Shown here one piece after another: positions 46,705-57,100 of a stretch of DNA of 64,000 bases (position 1 is its first letter; each line of letters opens with the position of its first letter). A program made the position numbers and the translations under genes. The notes below the pieces were generated by a model that saw only the letters and a program-made list of their open reading frames with translations, was not told where the DNA came from and searched no databases. The stretch spans positions 53,675 through 117,674 of the forward strand of contig DASZWJ010000031.1 of assembly GCA_035546635.1 (NCBI GenBank). The letters are read 5' to 3'. This stretch comes from Gammaproteobacteria bacterium. GTDB lineage: Bacteria > Pseudomonadota > Gammaproteobacteria > JAURND01.

Positions 46705-48012
46705 TTAATTCTCTTTAGGCACCAACCGCATACAAGCACCTTTGACATACAAGGCCTTTAAACCATCGATCATGCCAAGCAAATGTGCATAAACTGTTGG
46801 ATACGGCTCTGAGATCACTTCCTCAATAAAAATTTCATAGCTAATTTCTTTGTTTGTCGGTAAACATTGTCCACGGCAGCGCATTTGCAACTCTTCACCC
46901 GATACCGGTTCAAAACGCCAACCCTCTTTATCTAAGGTATAACCTAATGCCGCCAGATAAAAATTCAACAGTTGCGAACCTGCCTGCGCCATCAAACTTC
47001 CCGGCATACAAGGATCATTTTTAAAATGGCCTTTGAAAAACCAAGCATCGGGAGATATTTTTTGTATGGCACGCATATAACCGCGTCCAGCCGGCCCACC
47101 TGTTGGATTAAAATGTGTGACCTCATCAATGAAACACAGCGCACCTTTTTCAATGCGCGGACTATATTTTTGCGTTTGTGCTTTTTCAAAGCCGGCGCCA
47201 AAACATTGATAAATATCACCGGCAGCAAATGCTTTAACCTGTTCCGCATTAAAATGCTCGCGCTGACAAATCACTTTAGGTGCATCCACTCTGGCATTCG
47301 CTTTATATTTTGCAGTCGCTGCATCCCAAACAATCCCGGCAGACTCAGCCAATTCCTTATCAGTAAAAAAACCCGCTTGACCTTTACGCATGCTAATGCG
47401 TAACTCGCCATTAATGTAGCCATCATAATGAAAAAATGCCAAACGCAAATCACCTAACTTTGCAAAACCTTCCAATTCAATCTCAAAACATAAGGTATCA
47501 CCAGGTTTAGGTAACTCGCCGTGAAAAGTGGTATTTGCCCCTAACAAGCGAAAAATGCGCTCACCTTTATTATAAAAATCCGCGCCCATCCAAGAAACCA
47601 ACAGCAAATTCGCTTGTCCTGCCTCTACCATAATTCCTGGCGGCATATGGCCATCGTGTAAATACCAGGCATCCGCCGCAATATCAGTTTCAGTCCAAAT
47701 TTTCCCTTTAGACATGCTGCCAGGTTCACCTTCAATTTTCATCACACGATCGACAAATAATACGGGCGGCATTGGCATGCGTACTTGTCTGACATAGGCA
47801 TCTTGTTGCGCAAATAACGGGCCAAACACTGAGGATATTTTGCCGCTGGCCAAAATTTCTAAATCTTGGCGGTTGAACAAGGGTTTTATTTTCTCATGCT
47901 GCTCAGACATTCTTTGCAATTGCGCCAAGGTCACTGGCTCTAACGGTGGTATGGGCTTTACAGTCACATGAGCGGCGTAGCCTAGGGTTCTGCTGTTAAG
48001 TGCTTTATTCAT
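46705..48012 (-). CDS. Double FabA-like dehydratase (DH-DH) of the Pfa-like synthase
   Basis: A 435-residue protein with two hotdog dehydratase domains. The first (about 75-235) has MPMPPVLFVDRVMKIEGEPG and HDGHMPPGIMVEAGQ; the second (about 285-430) has LCFIDEVTHFNPTGGPAGRGYM and FKGHFKNDPCMPGSLMAQAG, with the catalytic His and the DP-x-MPG of FabA. These correspond to the DH pair at the end of bacterial PfaC, here a separate protein as in thraustochytrid subunit C. The ATG overlaps the stop of the KS-CLF-AT gene (ATGA), so the two are translationally coupled. Confidence 0.9.
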   Translation of the reverse strand: MNKALNSRTLGYAAHVTVKPIPPLEPVTLAQLQRMSEQHEKIKPLFNRQDLEILASGKISSVFGPLFAQQDAYVRQVRMPMPPVLFVDRVMKIEGEPGSMSKGKIWTETDIAADAWYLHDGHMPPGIMVEAGQANLLLVSWMGADFYNKGERIFRLLGANTTFHGELPKPGDTLCFEIELEGFAKLGDLRLAFFHYDGYINGELRISMRKGQAGFFTDKELAESAGIVWDAATAKYKANARVDAPKVICQREHFNAEQVKAFAAGDIYQCFGAGFEKAQTQKYSPRIEKGALCFIDEVTHFNPTGGPAGRGYMRAIQKISPDAWFFKGHFKNDPCMPGSLMAQAGSQLLNFYLAALGYTLDKEGWRFEPVSGEELQMRCRGQCLPTNKEISYEIFIEEVISEPYPTVYAHLLGMIDGLKALYVKGACMRLVPKEN

Positions 48013-51000
48013 GTGGCTAGACCCTCTTTAACAGCCTGATAATCAATCCTAACACCGGCAGCGATTAATTCTGCCATCAAATGCATGAGTTGCACCAAAC
48101 CCGAGCGACCGGTTTGATCATAATGCGTCGCTACATATTCTTTATCGCCTAAAATCTCTTTAATCCAATGACTGCACAACCCTTGAGGACCATGCTCAAT
48201 AAATACCCGCACTCCGTCATTCCAAGCATTCTGAATCAACTTCGGAAAATCCACCGTCTCTGTGCCTATTTTTAACATATGCTCGGCTACTTGCGCTCCC
48301 GTCAGCGCATAAGGTTTGCCAGTGATGCAGGAATACACACGTATTTTTTCGGAAGCAATATGCCGATGATAGAATTGATACCAAGGTTTGGCCGCTGCAT
48401 GCACTTCTGGACAATGCACCATAAAATCAAATTTGAGTTTATTTACAGCTTGCACGTGCAGTTTATCGATAATACGTCGACAAGCCGCCGGCAGACCTGC
48501 AATGACGCCATCATGTGGGGTATTGATAATGCTTAAATGGCAATAAGGTTCATCAGCCAGTGCTTGGCGAATCAAATTAATATCCGCATGTACGCGCCAA
48601 TTTTGCCAACCAATTTCCTCTTCAGTTAAATTAGGATAATAATCACGCAACGCAGTGTATTTACCGTATAGCAAATCGGTAAACAATCCAGATTGCACGG
48701 CAAAACTCGACATAGCATCCAAGTCTTGAAAAATCCCATAAGCACTCAACGCATTAGTTTCACCTAAAGAATGTCCCATAATGCAATCGGGTGTAATTCC
48801 CAAAATATCGCGACTCAACAAACAATGCAGCCAGCTAATATACGCTGTGGCCAATGACTCTTCGAAAAAGTTTTTTGGATTAAAAGTTTGACCATAGAGC
48901 AAATCTAATATCGATTGTAATTTAGGATAAAGTTTTCGAATTTTATAAATTAATTCGGGAAATGCCAGCGTTAAATCAATTCCCATATCCTGATAGGAAG
49001 TGCTGGAACTCGCAAACACAAAAGCGATTTCACCTGCCAGCGGATGATCCCGATAATAGATGCCATGATGCGGTAAACTGGGATTGGGTTTAGTGGTATT
49101 GAGCAATTGCAAGGCAATGGGTAGCTTGCGCTCAAGCATTTGTTCGTTGTCAGCCACTATCACCAATTTTGCTGTACCAGTTTGAGAAAAAGTCTTGGCC
49201 TGCAAAGCTTGAATCACGTCACGACGATCCTTGCCGGAGAAACAATATAGCTGGGGCGGTGTTCGCAATAAAAACGGCTGTAAATGATTTTTGCTAACTT
49301 CAGCATCTGCTGCAATATAAAAACTTTGTTGCTGACCACCTAGTGCTGTCACTTCAAGTTTCGCAACATTGGATTTATTCTCAACGACCCAAGGCAACGG
49401 AAAATTTTTACCCGATGTTGCCGGTAACAAGCGCTTATTGCATGCCACAGCAGCTAAAGCTAAATGCAGTAATCCTGAAGCGGCATGCGCATGTCCAAAT
49501 AAATGACTGAAACTAGTTTCCGTCAAAGTATAAGAAACCGATTTCTCTAACACCGCATCTGGCATCGGCGTCAACACTGCAACAACTGTTTCTTGATCGC
49601 GCTGCGCATCGCTCAAGCGCTTTAATACCAAAGTCACTGCAGCATCGCCGGCTATTTGTTTTTCAGCGGATAATAAAGTTTTAGCAACCGCTTGGTGCAT
49701 AGCGGTACAACTCATATCCACAGCCCCCACTAAAGCCATATCGATTTCTTTGGCCTGCAAGGCATCTATGGCGATTTGCAAAGCGCTAATACCGGAGAGT
49801 TCTTCACTGCTGACAGCAAAACACGGACCTTTAAAATCAAATTCAACCGCCAAATGGCTGGCAATAATATTAGTCATAGCGCCAAGCACATTAGCGGCAT
49901 GACAAGGATTGGCGCAAACACTGTCACGCGCCTTAAGTAACCATTCTTGAGACACTTCAATGCCCGCTTTAGCAAATAATCCAGGCAACATCCAGCGTAT
50001 ACCATAATGCGCCCCCTCAGGATCACCCCCCATGCCCATATACACGCCAGTCTTATCGCCCAAAGCTGGTTTTTTTACCTGCTGCATGGCTGCTAATCCA
50101 ACTTTTAAGATGCTCAATTGTTGGCCTAAAGTGTCCTTTAGATCATTAGGCGGGCAGTGTAAATTGAGGGGTAAATTAATTTGCTCAGTGCGCGCTTGAC
50201 GACTACCCTCTATTTCTTGCAATAAAGAATGGCCAGTCATGAAATGTTCGGTTAATTGCTGCAGGTTGGAGCTAGTGCCAACGATAGCATCGACTGCAAT
50301 TACTGCAATCGCTTCTTGTGATTTCGCGTCAGTGTCCTGATTTTTATCTGTCTGTGCGCTTGTGCTGGATTTTGATTTCTGCACAAAAACAGTAAATTGT
50401 TCTGGCTGATATTGCTCAAGGATTAAATGTGCATTCGTACCACCCATGCCAAAACCGTTAACAGCAGCCCGCAAGGGTTGCTGCTCAGTTTGCCAAGGTT
50501 GGGCTTGTAACAACGGAGTAAACTTGGAATTTTTTAAATCTTCTAGGGGATTTTCCAAAGTTCTAATCGGCGGCAATACGCCATGCTGCATAGCACAGAG
50601 TACCCTGCTGACGGAGGCGGCTGTAGAAGCGGTCAATGCATGCCCCAAATTAGATTTCAAGGCGCCTAAATATAAATTCTCATTCTCCTTGAAGATTTGT
50701 TGCATGCTATGCAATTCAATTTTGTCCCCGACGGTCGTACTGGTGGCATGGCATTCCACATAGGAAATCGTGTTTGGATCAATGCCGGCCACAGCATAAG
50801 CTTGCTCCATTGCCAATATTTGCCCAGCAATGGAAGGCGCCAATAATCCATGTCCACGACCATCATTGGATAAACCAATCCCACGAATCACTCCCAGTAT
50901 AGAATCTTTATCACGCACCGCATCACTCAAGCGCTTCAATACAAAAAGCCCACCGCCTTCTGACGGTAATAAACCATCTGCGCGACTATCAAACGGTATG

Positions 51001-51725
51001 CATTGTCCACGCCGACTTAAGGCATGCAGGGTAGTAAAACCCATCAACAAAAGCAAAGTATCGCTGGCATTTATTCCCCCTGCCAACATGATATCGGCTC
51101 GTCTTTGCTGTAATTCTTGGCATGCCAATTTCAAGGCATATAAAGCAGAACCGCAGGCCGCATCCAGTGTATAAGCCACGCCAGAAAAACCCAGCGCCCG
51201 CGCTAAAAATTGCGCTGGCAAACCAGACATAAAGCGATTACGCGCATCGGCTTTATCAGGACAGAGCGCTTGCAATTGTGGCGCTTGCTGCGTTATCCAA
51301 TTCTCAAGCGCCAAATGGATAAATTTTGTGGTGGAATAACCTAAATTAGCAAAAATAACACCGGCGCGACTGTGGCGCAGATCTGGCGCATACCCAGCCA
51401 TCGCTAACGCTTGTTGCGCTAAATATAACGGCCACTTAAATACTTGGTCTAAACCCTGAATTTCTTTAGCGGGTATGAGAAAAACATTAGGATCAAATAT
51501 CTGTTCAAAACCAGTGACATAACCACCACGCGTACTCCAGGTATGATCGACAGCTAGCGGATTGTGCGGATCGATTATATGGGAAGGATCAATCAGCCAA
51601 TGCCCTTTTGGAGACTCACTCAAACAATCTTTTTTATCTAAACTGACTCGCCATAAATCCTGGGGACTATGTACACCCGGAAATAAACAGGAATGGCCAA
51701 TAATAGCAATGGGTTCAAACGACAT
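48009..51725 (-). CDS. pfaC: Pfa-like synthase subunit KS-CLF-AT
   Basis: A 1238-residue protein. KS is about 1-440: DAACGSALYAL (Cys191), ECHATSTTVGD and KSNLGHALTAS with both catalytic His. A second KS fold, about 470-830, has VSSEELSGISAL where the Cys motif should be and is a chain-length-factor-like domain. About 900-1230 are an acyltransferase with IMGHSLGETNALSAYG. Bacterial PfaC normally continues into DH-DH; here those are a separate gene, while AT follows CLF as in thraustochytrid subunit B. The start at 51725 (SFEPIAIIG) is chosen over 51749, which would add eight residues and overlap the upstream gene. Confidence 0.9.
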   Translation of the reverse strand: MSFEPIAIIGHSCLFPGVHSPQDLWRVSLDKKDCLSESPKGHWLIDPSHIIDPHNPLAVDHTWSTRGGYVTGFEQIFDPNVFLIPAKEIQGLDQVFKWPLYLAQQALAMAGYAPDLRHSRAGVIFANLGYSTTKFIHLALENWITQQAPQLQALCPDKADARNRFMSGLPAQFLARALGFSGVAYTLDAACGSALYALKLACQELQQRRADIMLAGGINASDTLLLLMGFTTLHALSRRGQCIPFDSRADGLLPSEGGGLFVLKRLSDAVRDKDSILGVIRGIGLSNDGRGHGLLAPSIAGQILAMEQAYAVAGIDPNTISYVECHATSTTVGDKIELHSMQQIFKENENLYLGALKSNLGHALTASTAASVSRVLCAMQHGVLPPIRTLENPLEDLKNSKFTPLLQAQPWQTEQQPLRAAVNGFGMGGTNAHLILEQYQPEQFTVFVQKSKSSTSAQTDKNQDTDAKSQEAIAVIAVDAIVGTSSNLQQLTEHFMTGHSLLQEIEGSRQARTEQINLPLNLHCPPNDLKDTLGQQLSILKVGLAAMQQVKKPALGDKTGVYMGMGGDPEGAHYGIRWMLPGLFAKAGIEVSQEWLLKARDSVCANPCHAANVLGAMTNIIASHLAVEFDFKGPCFAVSSEELSGISALQIAIDALQAKEIDMALVGAVDMSCTAMHQAVAKTLLSAEKQIAGDAAVTLVLKRLSDAQRDQETVVAVLTPMPDAVLEKSVSYTLTETSFSHLFGHAHAASGLLHLALAAVACNKRLLPATSGKNFPLPWVVENKSNVAKLEVTALGGQQQSFYIAADAEVSKNHLQPFLLRTPPQLYCFSGKDRRDVIQALQAKTFSQTGTAKLVIVADNEQMLERKLPIALQLLNTTKPNPSLPHHGIYYRDHPLAGEIAFVFASSSTSYQDMGIDLTLAFPELIYKIRKLYPKLQSILDLLYGQTFNPKNFFEESLATAYISWLHCLLSRDILGITPDCIMGHSLGETNALSAYGIFQDLDAMSSFAVQSGLFTDLLYGKYTALRDYYPNLTEEEIGWQNWRVHADINLIRQALADEPYCHLSIINTPHDGVIAGLPAACRRIIDKLHVQAVNKLKFDFMVHCPEVHAAAKPWYQFYHRHIASEKIRVYSCITGKPYALTGAQVAEHMLKIGTETVDFPKLIQNAWNDGVRVFIEHGPQGLCSHWIKEILGDKEYVATHYDQTGRSGLVQLMHLMAELIAAGVRIDYQAVKEGLAT

Positions 51726-51732
51726 AATAATT

Positions 51733-53988
51733 TCACACCGGTACGACAATACCTGTTAAATTTTCTACTTCTGCTATGGGTCGACCATCCGCCAAACAAT
51801 ATTGCACATGGATAATCGTGCGCACGTTATTTTGCGCTTTAATCTGTAAGGTTACTTTTACTTTCTCTTGCACAATACCAGGTTCATAGAGCACAAACCG
51901 CTGCATTGCCATAGGCAACACTGGGCCGACACGTAGGCAATTCCAAAGCCAACCCAGTTGTAAACCACCATCGATTGCAGCGACATCTACGCGCCAATCA
52001 CCCGGATACAACCAAGCGGCATTGACTTTGCTTAGCTCCTTAATTCCATAGACAATACCGCGCCCACCCTCTGATGACAGATCAGAGATCTGCTGCAAAG
52101 CTTGGAACGCTGGGCCATGAAAAATAACCCCTTGTTGATAAGCTTGCTCCGCAGTCCACGGCCATTCTGTCCCTGCTGGCAAAGCAATCGGTTGAAACAC
52201 TGGCACCGTGTCACTTAATGGTATGGCGGCGGTATAATGTAAAACACCTTCTGCTGAATGCAGCTGCATTTGTAAATATTCACCCTCAGGGCGGCTTTGT
52301 TGTTCGCAGTCCACATAAAAGCTGTGCCCTTCTTCAAAATGGTCAAGACGAATAGCTTTTAAGGCTTTTAAATCTTCGCATACTGCAATCGGTAGTTGAG
52401 GATAGAGCAATTTTGCCGTCTGCATAAACCAGGCCAAGATTTGGCACATTGGTATCACGGGTAAATTCTTGATACTGTGATCGATTAAATAATTATCGGT
52501 AGCATAACTGATGTTAAAACGTTTGCTAGCGCGAATTTGTTGTTGCGGCGGCGCCATCATACCGCTAATACCCAATTCGGTCTGGCCAGGAGCACTATGC
52601 GTGATTTCATGAACAAATAATTTTGCACCGACATCTAATGGGATTAAACCGATGTTTTTACGGTTGAAATGCTCCAATAATTCGCTGGAAACCATACCGG
52701 CCGCCCATGGCCCCCAACCAATAGCTTTGACTAAGCAATTGTCGCCTCTTTTTTGCTGCTCCGCCTCAGCCACTCGATAAAGAATTTCATTGGCCATAGC
52801 ATAGTCGCATTGTCCGGCATTGCCGAATCGACCGACCACAGAGGAGAATAAGCAAATCAAGCGCAATGGTTCTGTCGCTGTCGCTGCCAATAATGCCTGT
52901 AAACCCAGCACTTTCGTGTTAAAAACGGCAGAAAATTGTGCCTCAGTCTTATCTTTAATTAATTTATCCGCTAAAACACCGGCGCCATGAATAATACCGG
53001 TAATTGGCCCCCAGATTTGACGGATGCGTGCGACTTCGGTTTGTAACTGCTGTGTATTTTGTACATCGCAGACTCGGTATTCGACTTCTGAACCAGCGGC
53101 GCGTAAGGCGTGTAAAGTTGCAGTGATTTCTCGCGCGGCTAAAATCTGCCGCGCCTGTTTTTGAATTTGCAGTAAATTGATTTTTTCGGCATTGGCCTTG
53201 GCTGATTGAACCAAAATAGCAATTAATGCTTCTTCCGTGTTTGCCTGTTGGCAGAGTTCTGGTTCTTTTTGCAGCTCGGTGCGGCCTAACAAGACTAAGC
53301 GCGGTTGGTACTGTTTAGCTAACTCAATCAAACAGGCCGAAGTCACACCACGAGCCCCGCCAGAAACTAATAAAACCGATTGTGGTGAAAGCACACTTTG
53401 AAAATCACCTGCGGCTTTATCTTCGCAGATGATTGGCGTAATACGACGACCCTCAGGGGCAAATCCAACCTCAATCTCAGTGCCTCCCTCGAACAACTCA
53501 GACAATAATTTATCCAATGCCTGTTCTAAAGTCTGAACCTGACGCGCTATATCAATGATTTTCAGATTAGCTTTTGGCCATTCGTAGGCTGCGGTTTTAA
53601 CTAAACCGGAACCGCCTGCCGCCCAAGCTTGAGCTGCCTCAAAGGGTCCTAACCCAAACAACCCACCCGTATCTTGCAAAACCACTAAACTGCCACCCTG
53701 CTCGGAAAATCGCGTTGCCATTTTTTTAGCAATCGCAAAATTCAGCCGATTAGAATCAATCGCTGTATCCTGGTCAGTAAAACACTGCCATGCCAATAAG
53801 GAAATGACCACTTCAGCATTTTCTGGCGGCTCTAAGTATAAACCTGCCTGACAACCGCGCTGTTGTAAGCATGTGACTAAACTCTGAGCTGTGGCCATTT
53901 CTGCCACAGCCGGAATCACAGCGACCAACCCGCGTCGTAAACCCGGTAACTCCAAACCAATGGCGGGTTTATTCTGCGCTTTCAGCAC
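51733..53988 (-). CDS. Pfa-like synthase KR-DH part, probably expressed by frameshift from pfaA
   Basis: A 751-residue frame starting at a GTG at 53988. About 205-460 are a ketoreductase (LLVSGGARGVTSACLIELAK, then IIHGAGVLADKLI and FSSVVGRFGNAGQCDYAMAN with Tyr). About 490-745 are a PS-DH hotdog pair (NYLIDHSIKNLPVIPM and GVIFHGPAFQALQ). In bacterial PfaA these follow the ACPs in one chain. The frame is open upstream, through the pfaA stop and into the pfaA 3' end, with no ATG, GTG or TTG before 53988. It is the -1 frame of pfaA, and a slippery site joins them. The joined protein would be 1998 residues. Separate initiation at the GTG has weak support. Confidence 0.85.
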   Translation of the reverse strand: MLKAQNKPAIGLELPGLRRGLVAVIPAVAEMATAQSLVTCLQQRGCQAGLYLEPPENAEVVISLLAWQCFTDQDTAIDSNRLNFAIAKKMATRFSEQGGSLVVLQDTGGLFGLGPFEAAQAWAAGGSGLVKTAAYEWPKANLKIIDIARQVQTLEQALDKLLSELFEGGTEIEVGFAPEGRRITPIICEDKAAGDFQSVLSPQSVLLVSGGARGVTSACLIELAKQYQPRLVLLGRTELQKEPELCQQANTEEALIAILVQSAKANAEKINLLQIQKQARQILAAREITATLHALRAAGSEVEYRVCDVQNTQQLQTEVARIRQIWGPITGIIHGAGVLADKLIKDKTEAQFSAVFNTKVLGLQALLAATATEPLRLICLFSSVVGRFGNAGQCDYAMANEILYRVAEAEQQKRGDNCLVKAIGWGPWAAGMVSSELLEHFNRKNIGLIPLDVGAKLFVHEITHSAPGQTELGISGMMAPPQQQIRASKRFNISYATDNYLIDHSIKNLPVIPMCQILAWFMQTAKLLYPQLPIAVCEDLKALKAIRLDHFEEGHSFYVDCEQQSRPEGEYLQMQLHSAEGVLHYTAAIPLSDTVPVFQPIALPAGTEWPWTAEQAYQQGVIFHGPAFQALQQISDLSSEGGRGIVYGIKELSKVNAAWLYPGDWRVDVAAIDGGLQLGWLWNCLRVGPVLPMAMQRFVLYEPGIVQEKVKVTLQIKAQNNVRTIIHVQYCLADGRPIAEVENLTGIVVPV

Positions 53989-54038
53989 ATATCGAATGAT
54001 ACCGGCAGGATACGTGATAGTGTCTGCGTCGCTGTTCG

Positions 54039-54110
54039 GGGGGTTGGTAGTTTGCGTCGCTGAATTAACTACACCCCCGGCTGTTTTTTTATATAAGCAG
54101 CGATCTCCTC
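54039..54110 (-). promoter_or_regulatory. Predicted -1 ribosomal frameshift signal at the end of pfaA
   Basis: Reading leftward: GAGGAG (54110-54105), 14 nt later the heptamer A AAA AAA in the pfaA frame (54090-54084), then 5 nt (CAGCC), then a stem. The left arm GGGGGTGTAGTT (54078-54067) pairs with AACTAC (54052-54047) and, after a 2-nt bulge, ACCCCC (54044-54039); the loop is 14 nt. The zero-frame TAG (54071-54069) lies in the stem. A -1 shift enters the KR-DH frame directly (ACA GCC GGG). The layout matches dnaX-type signals. A homopolymer sequencing error (seven A instead of eight) would give the same picture. Confidence 0.65.
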
Positions 54111-57100
54111 GAAGGTGCGTAATGTCGCTAATTCCGTCGGTTTAAGCTCAGGTAAATTGGGCAATTTTTCTTGTATGGCTGAGAGAATTTCTACCCGTTT
54201 AATTGAATCAATGCCTAAATCCGCTTCCAAGTCCATATCCATACTCAGCGTATCCTGCGGATAGCCGGTTTTATCAGCGACAATGGCTAAAATAATATCC
54301 TGCATACCTGCATCTACCTTCGTATCTACAGCAGCAACTACAATTGGCTGAGCAATCACAGGAATAACAGGCGCAGGAACAACCGGTTGTGGTGCTGCAG
54401 GTAAGCTCTCCACCTTGGCAACAGGCGGTGGGGCTTGCATTTTTTGCACCACCACTGGCGCTGCTGGCGCTACAGGGGCATTGACTGCGGCAACAGGCGA
54501 GGTGGGTTCAATCACCGGCGCCACGCTAAGCTCTTTCGGATGGCGATCAACCGCCTCTCCAGCATGGCTAGATTCCGCCTCAACTTCCAAAGCTAATTGA
54601 CGTATATCATCTAACGCCGCGCGTGCTTCATTGAGATAGGCAAGATGACTTTTTTCGCTGTGTTCTTGATACTCCAAATGTGCTTTAGTCACTTCCTCTT
54701 GCAATTTTTCATAAAGATTTAAAATTTTATTTAAAGTATCTTCCCGTAAAGAAGCATGATCTCCGTTTCCTGAGATCTTATTATGATTGTGTAACATGGG
54801 TTCTTTCCTCTCAATAGTCATTTCAGTTGGGTCAAGATTCTCCCTACTATGACCGGTCGGATTAGGATTCACTTCCAATAAACTTCCATCATCATCTAAC
54901 GGTGGATAAGGTTTGCCATAATTCGTTCCTGAAATCGTCAAGGTAAAACGTTCTTCCTCGACAGATGGCGGTGGTGCGGGTTCTCTATAATCTTGCCATA
55001 GCGCTGTAAAATCTAGTTTAACGCCATTGACAGCTAATTGTCCTAACGCATTCCATAAGCTAGTGATGCCATGCAGCCCTTTATTATCCATATTGATCGT
55101 TGTAACGGCTTTGCCTGTCAGAATTTTTTTAACTAAATTTGTCAATACGCCTTGCGGTCCTACTTCAATAAATGTACGTATGCCAGCTGCATACATGGCT
55201 TCAATTTGCGTTACAAAGCGTACTGGATGCAATAATTGCTCCGCCAAAATCCGTTTAATCTGTTGTGGATCTTCAGGGTAAATAGACCCGCTGGTATTTG
55301 CATAAACGGGTTGGCGCGGCTGATTAAAAGTCAACGTCGATAAATAATCTAAAAACGGCTTATGGGCTGCTTCAATGATGCGACTATGGAAAGCCGTACT
55401 CACCGGCAAGCGGCGAAAACTGATTTTCTCCTGCTGCAATTTGGCTTCTAAAATTTGAATAGCAGTCAGTGTGCCTGAGAATACGATTTGCTCTGGGCTG
55501 TTATAATTGGCCGGCGTCACTTCTATCTGCCATAAGGCAATTTTTTCTAGTAATGCTTGGCTATTAGCACAGATCACAGCTGTCATCGCGCCAGGAATAT
55601 TACGCCCGGCTTCTGCCATTAATTCGCCACGCTTGCGCGCTATTTTGATCAAGGTGGTTTTATCAAACACTTGAGCGGCATGTAAGGCGAGTAACTCACC
55701 AAAACTATGGCCAGCATAGGTATCGGCTTTAACCCCCAATGTTTGCAATAATGCCAGCTGGGTTAAACTGGTCACCGCCAAGGCTGGCTGTGTCCATTCA
55801 GTTTGCGCCAGTTTTGTTTGTTGTTTTTGCTCATCCTCTTTCTGAAACACAGGGCAAGGGAAGACGATTTCATGCAGCTTAACCCCACGCTCTAATTCTA
55901 TACTATCTGCTTCATCCCAAACAGCTTGAGATAAATCAAATGCCATGCATAAATCAGCGCCCATATTGAGATATTGGCTGCCCTGTCCAGGAAATAGTAA
56001 AGCGGTGTTACCCGATTGCGTGCCATAATTATAATATAGTTCTTTTTGCGCATAAGTTTGCAATGGCTTGGCACTTAATTCAGCATTTGCCCGCTGTAAT
56101 TTATTGATTAAATCAATTGCATCACTAGCTACTAGCGCCAAACGCGCCGGTTGTTGTGGGTTAAAAGCTAGCTGAGAGGTTTTCGCCAAATAAACCAGTG
56201 CATCGGAATCAGCACTAATTCTCTGTTCTAATTCTTGCGCTTTAGCAATTAGCGCTTCTGGTGAATCCGCTGACAATAGCACTAATTCTGTCGGAAAGGT
56301 GCGTAATCTCGCAGCCGGTTTGCTGCCGGTATATTCTTCCAATGCCACATGAAAATTGGTACCGCCAAAGCCAAATGCACTAACCCCAGCACGCCGCGGA
56401 TAATCTTGCGTCCGTATCCAGGGTCGGGTCTCGGTATTGATATAAAATGGTGAATCGTGTAATCCCAACTTTGGATTAGGTTCATCAACTTTAATAGTCG
56501 GTGGCAACACTTTATGGCGCAGCGCCATAATCGTTTTAACCAAAGCAGCAGCGCCCGCTGCCGCTTTGGTATGACCGATTTGTGATTTCACACTGCCAAT
56601 AGCACACCAGGGTTTAAACGTTTCTGGTTGTGCCTGAAATGCTAATTTTAAGCCTTCGCATTCTGCTGCGTCCCCTGCAGTCGTGCCGGTACCGTGTGCT
56701 TCGATTAATTCCACCGTGCGCGGCAAAAATCCGGCCATTTCGTAACTGCGCTGAATAGCCACGGCCTGACCTGCCGCCACCGGTGCATACACACTCTTTG
56801 AACGACCGTCAGAAGCAGAGCCAATGCCACGAATAACAGCATAGATGGCATTATTATCCCGTTCAGCATCAGACAAACGCTTAAGCGCAACTAAGCCAAT
56901 CCCCTCCCCCAGGATAGTACCATCCGCTGACTTGGCAAACGGGCGACAATCGCCAGACATAGACAGCGCTGGGGTTTTGCTAAAACACATGTACATAAAA
57001 ATATCGTTAAACGTGTCAGCGCCACCGGTTATGGCCAAATCTGCTTTACCCAGCTGTAATTCATCCACCGCCATCGATAAAGCCGCCAAGGAACTGGCAC

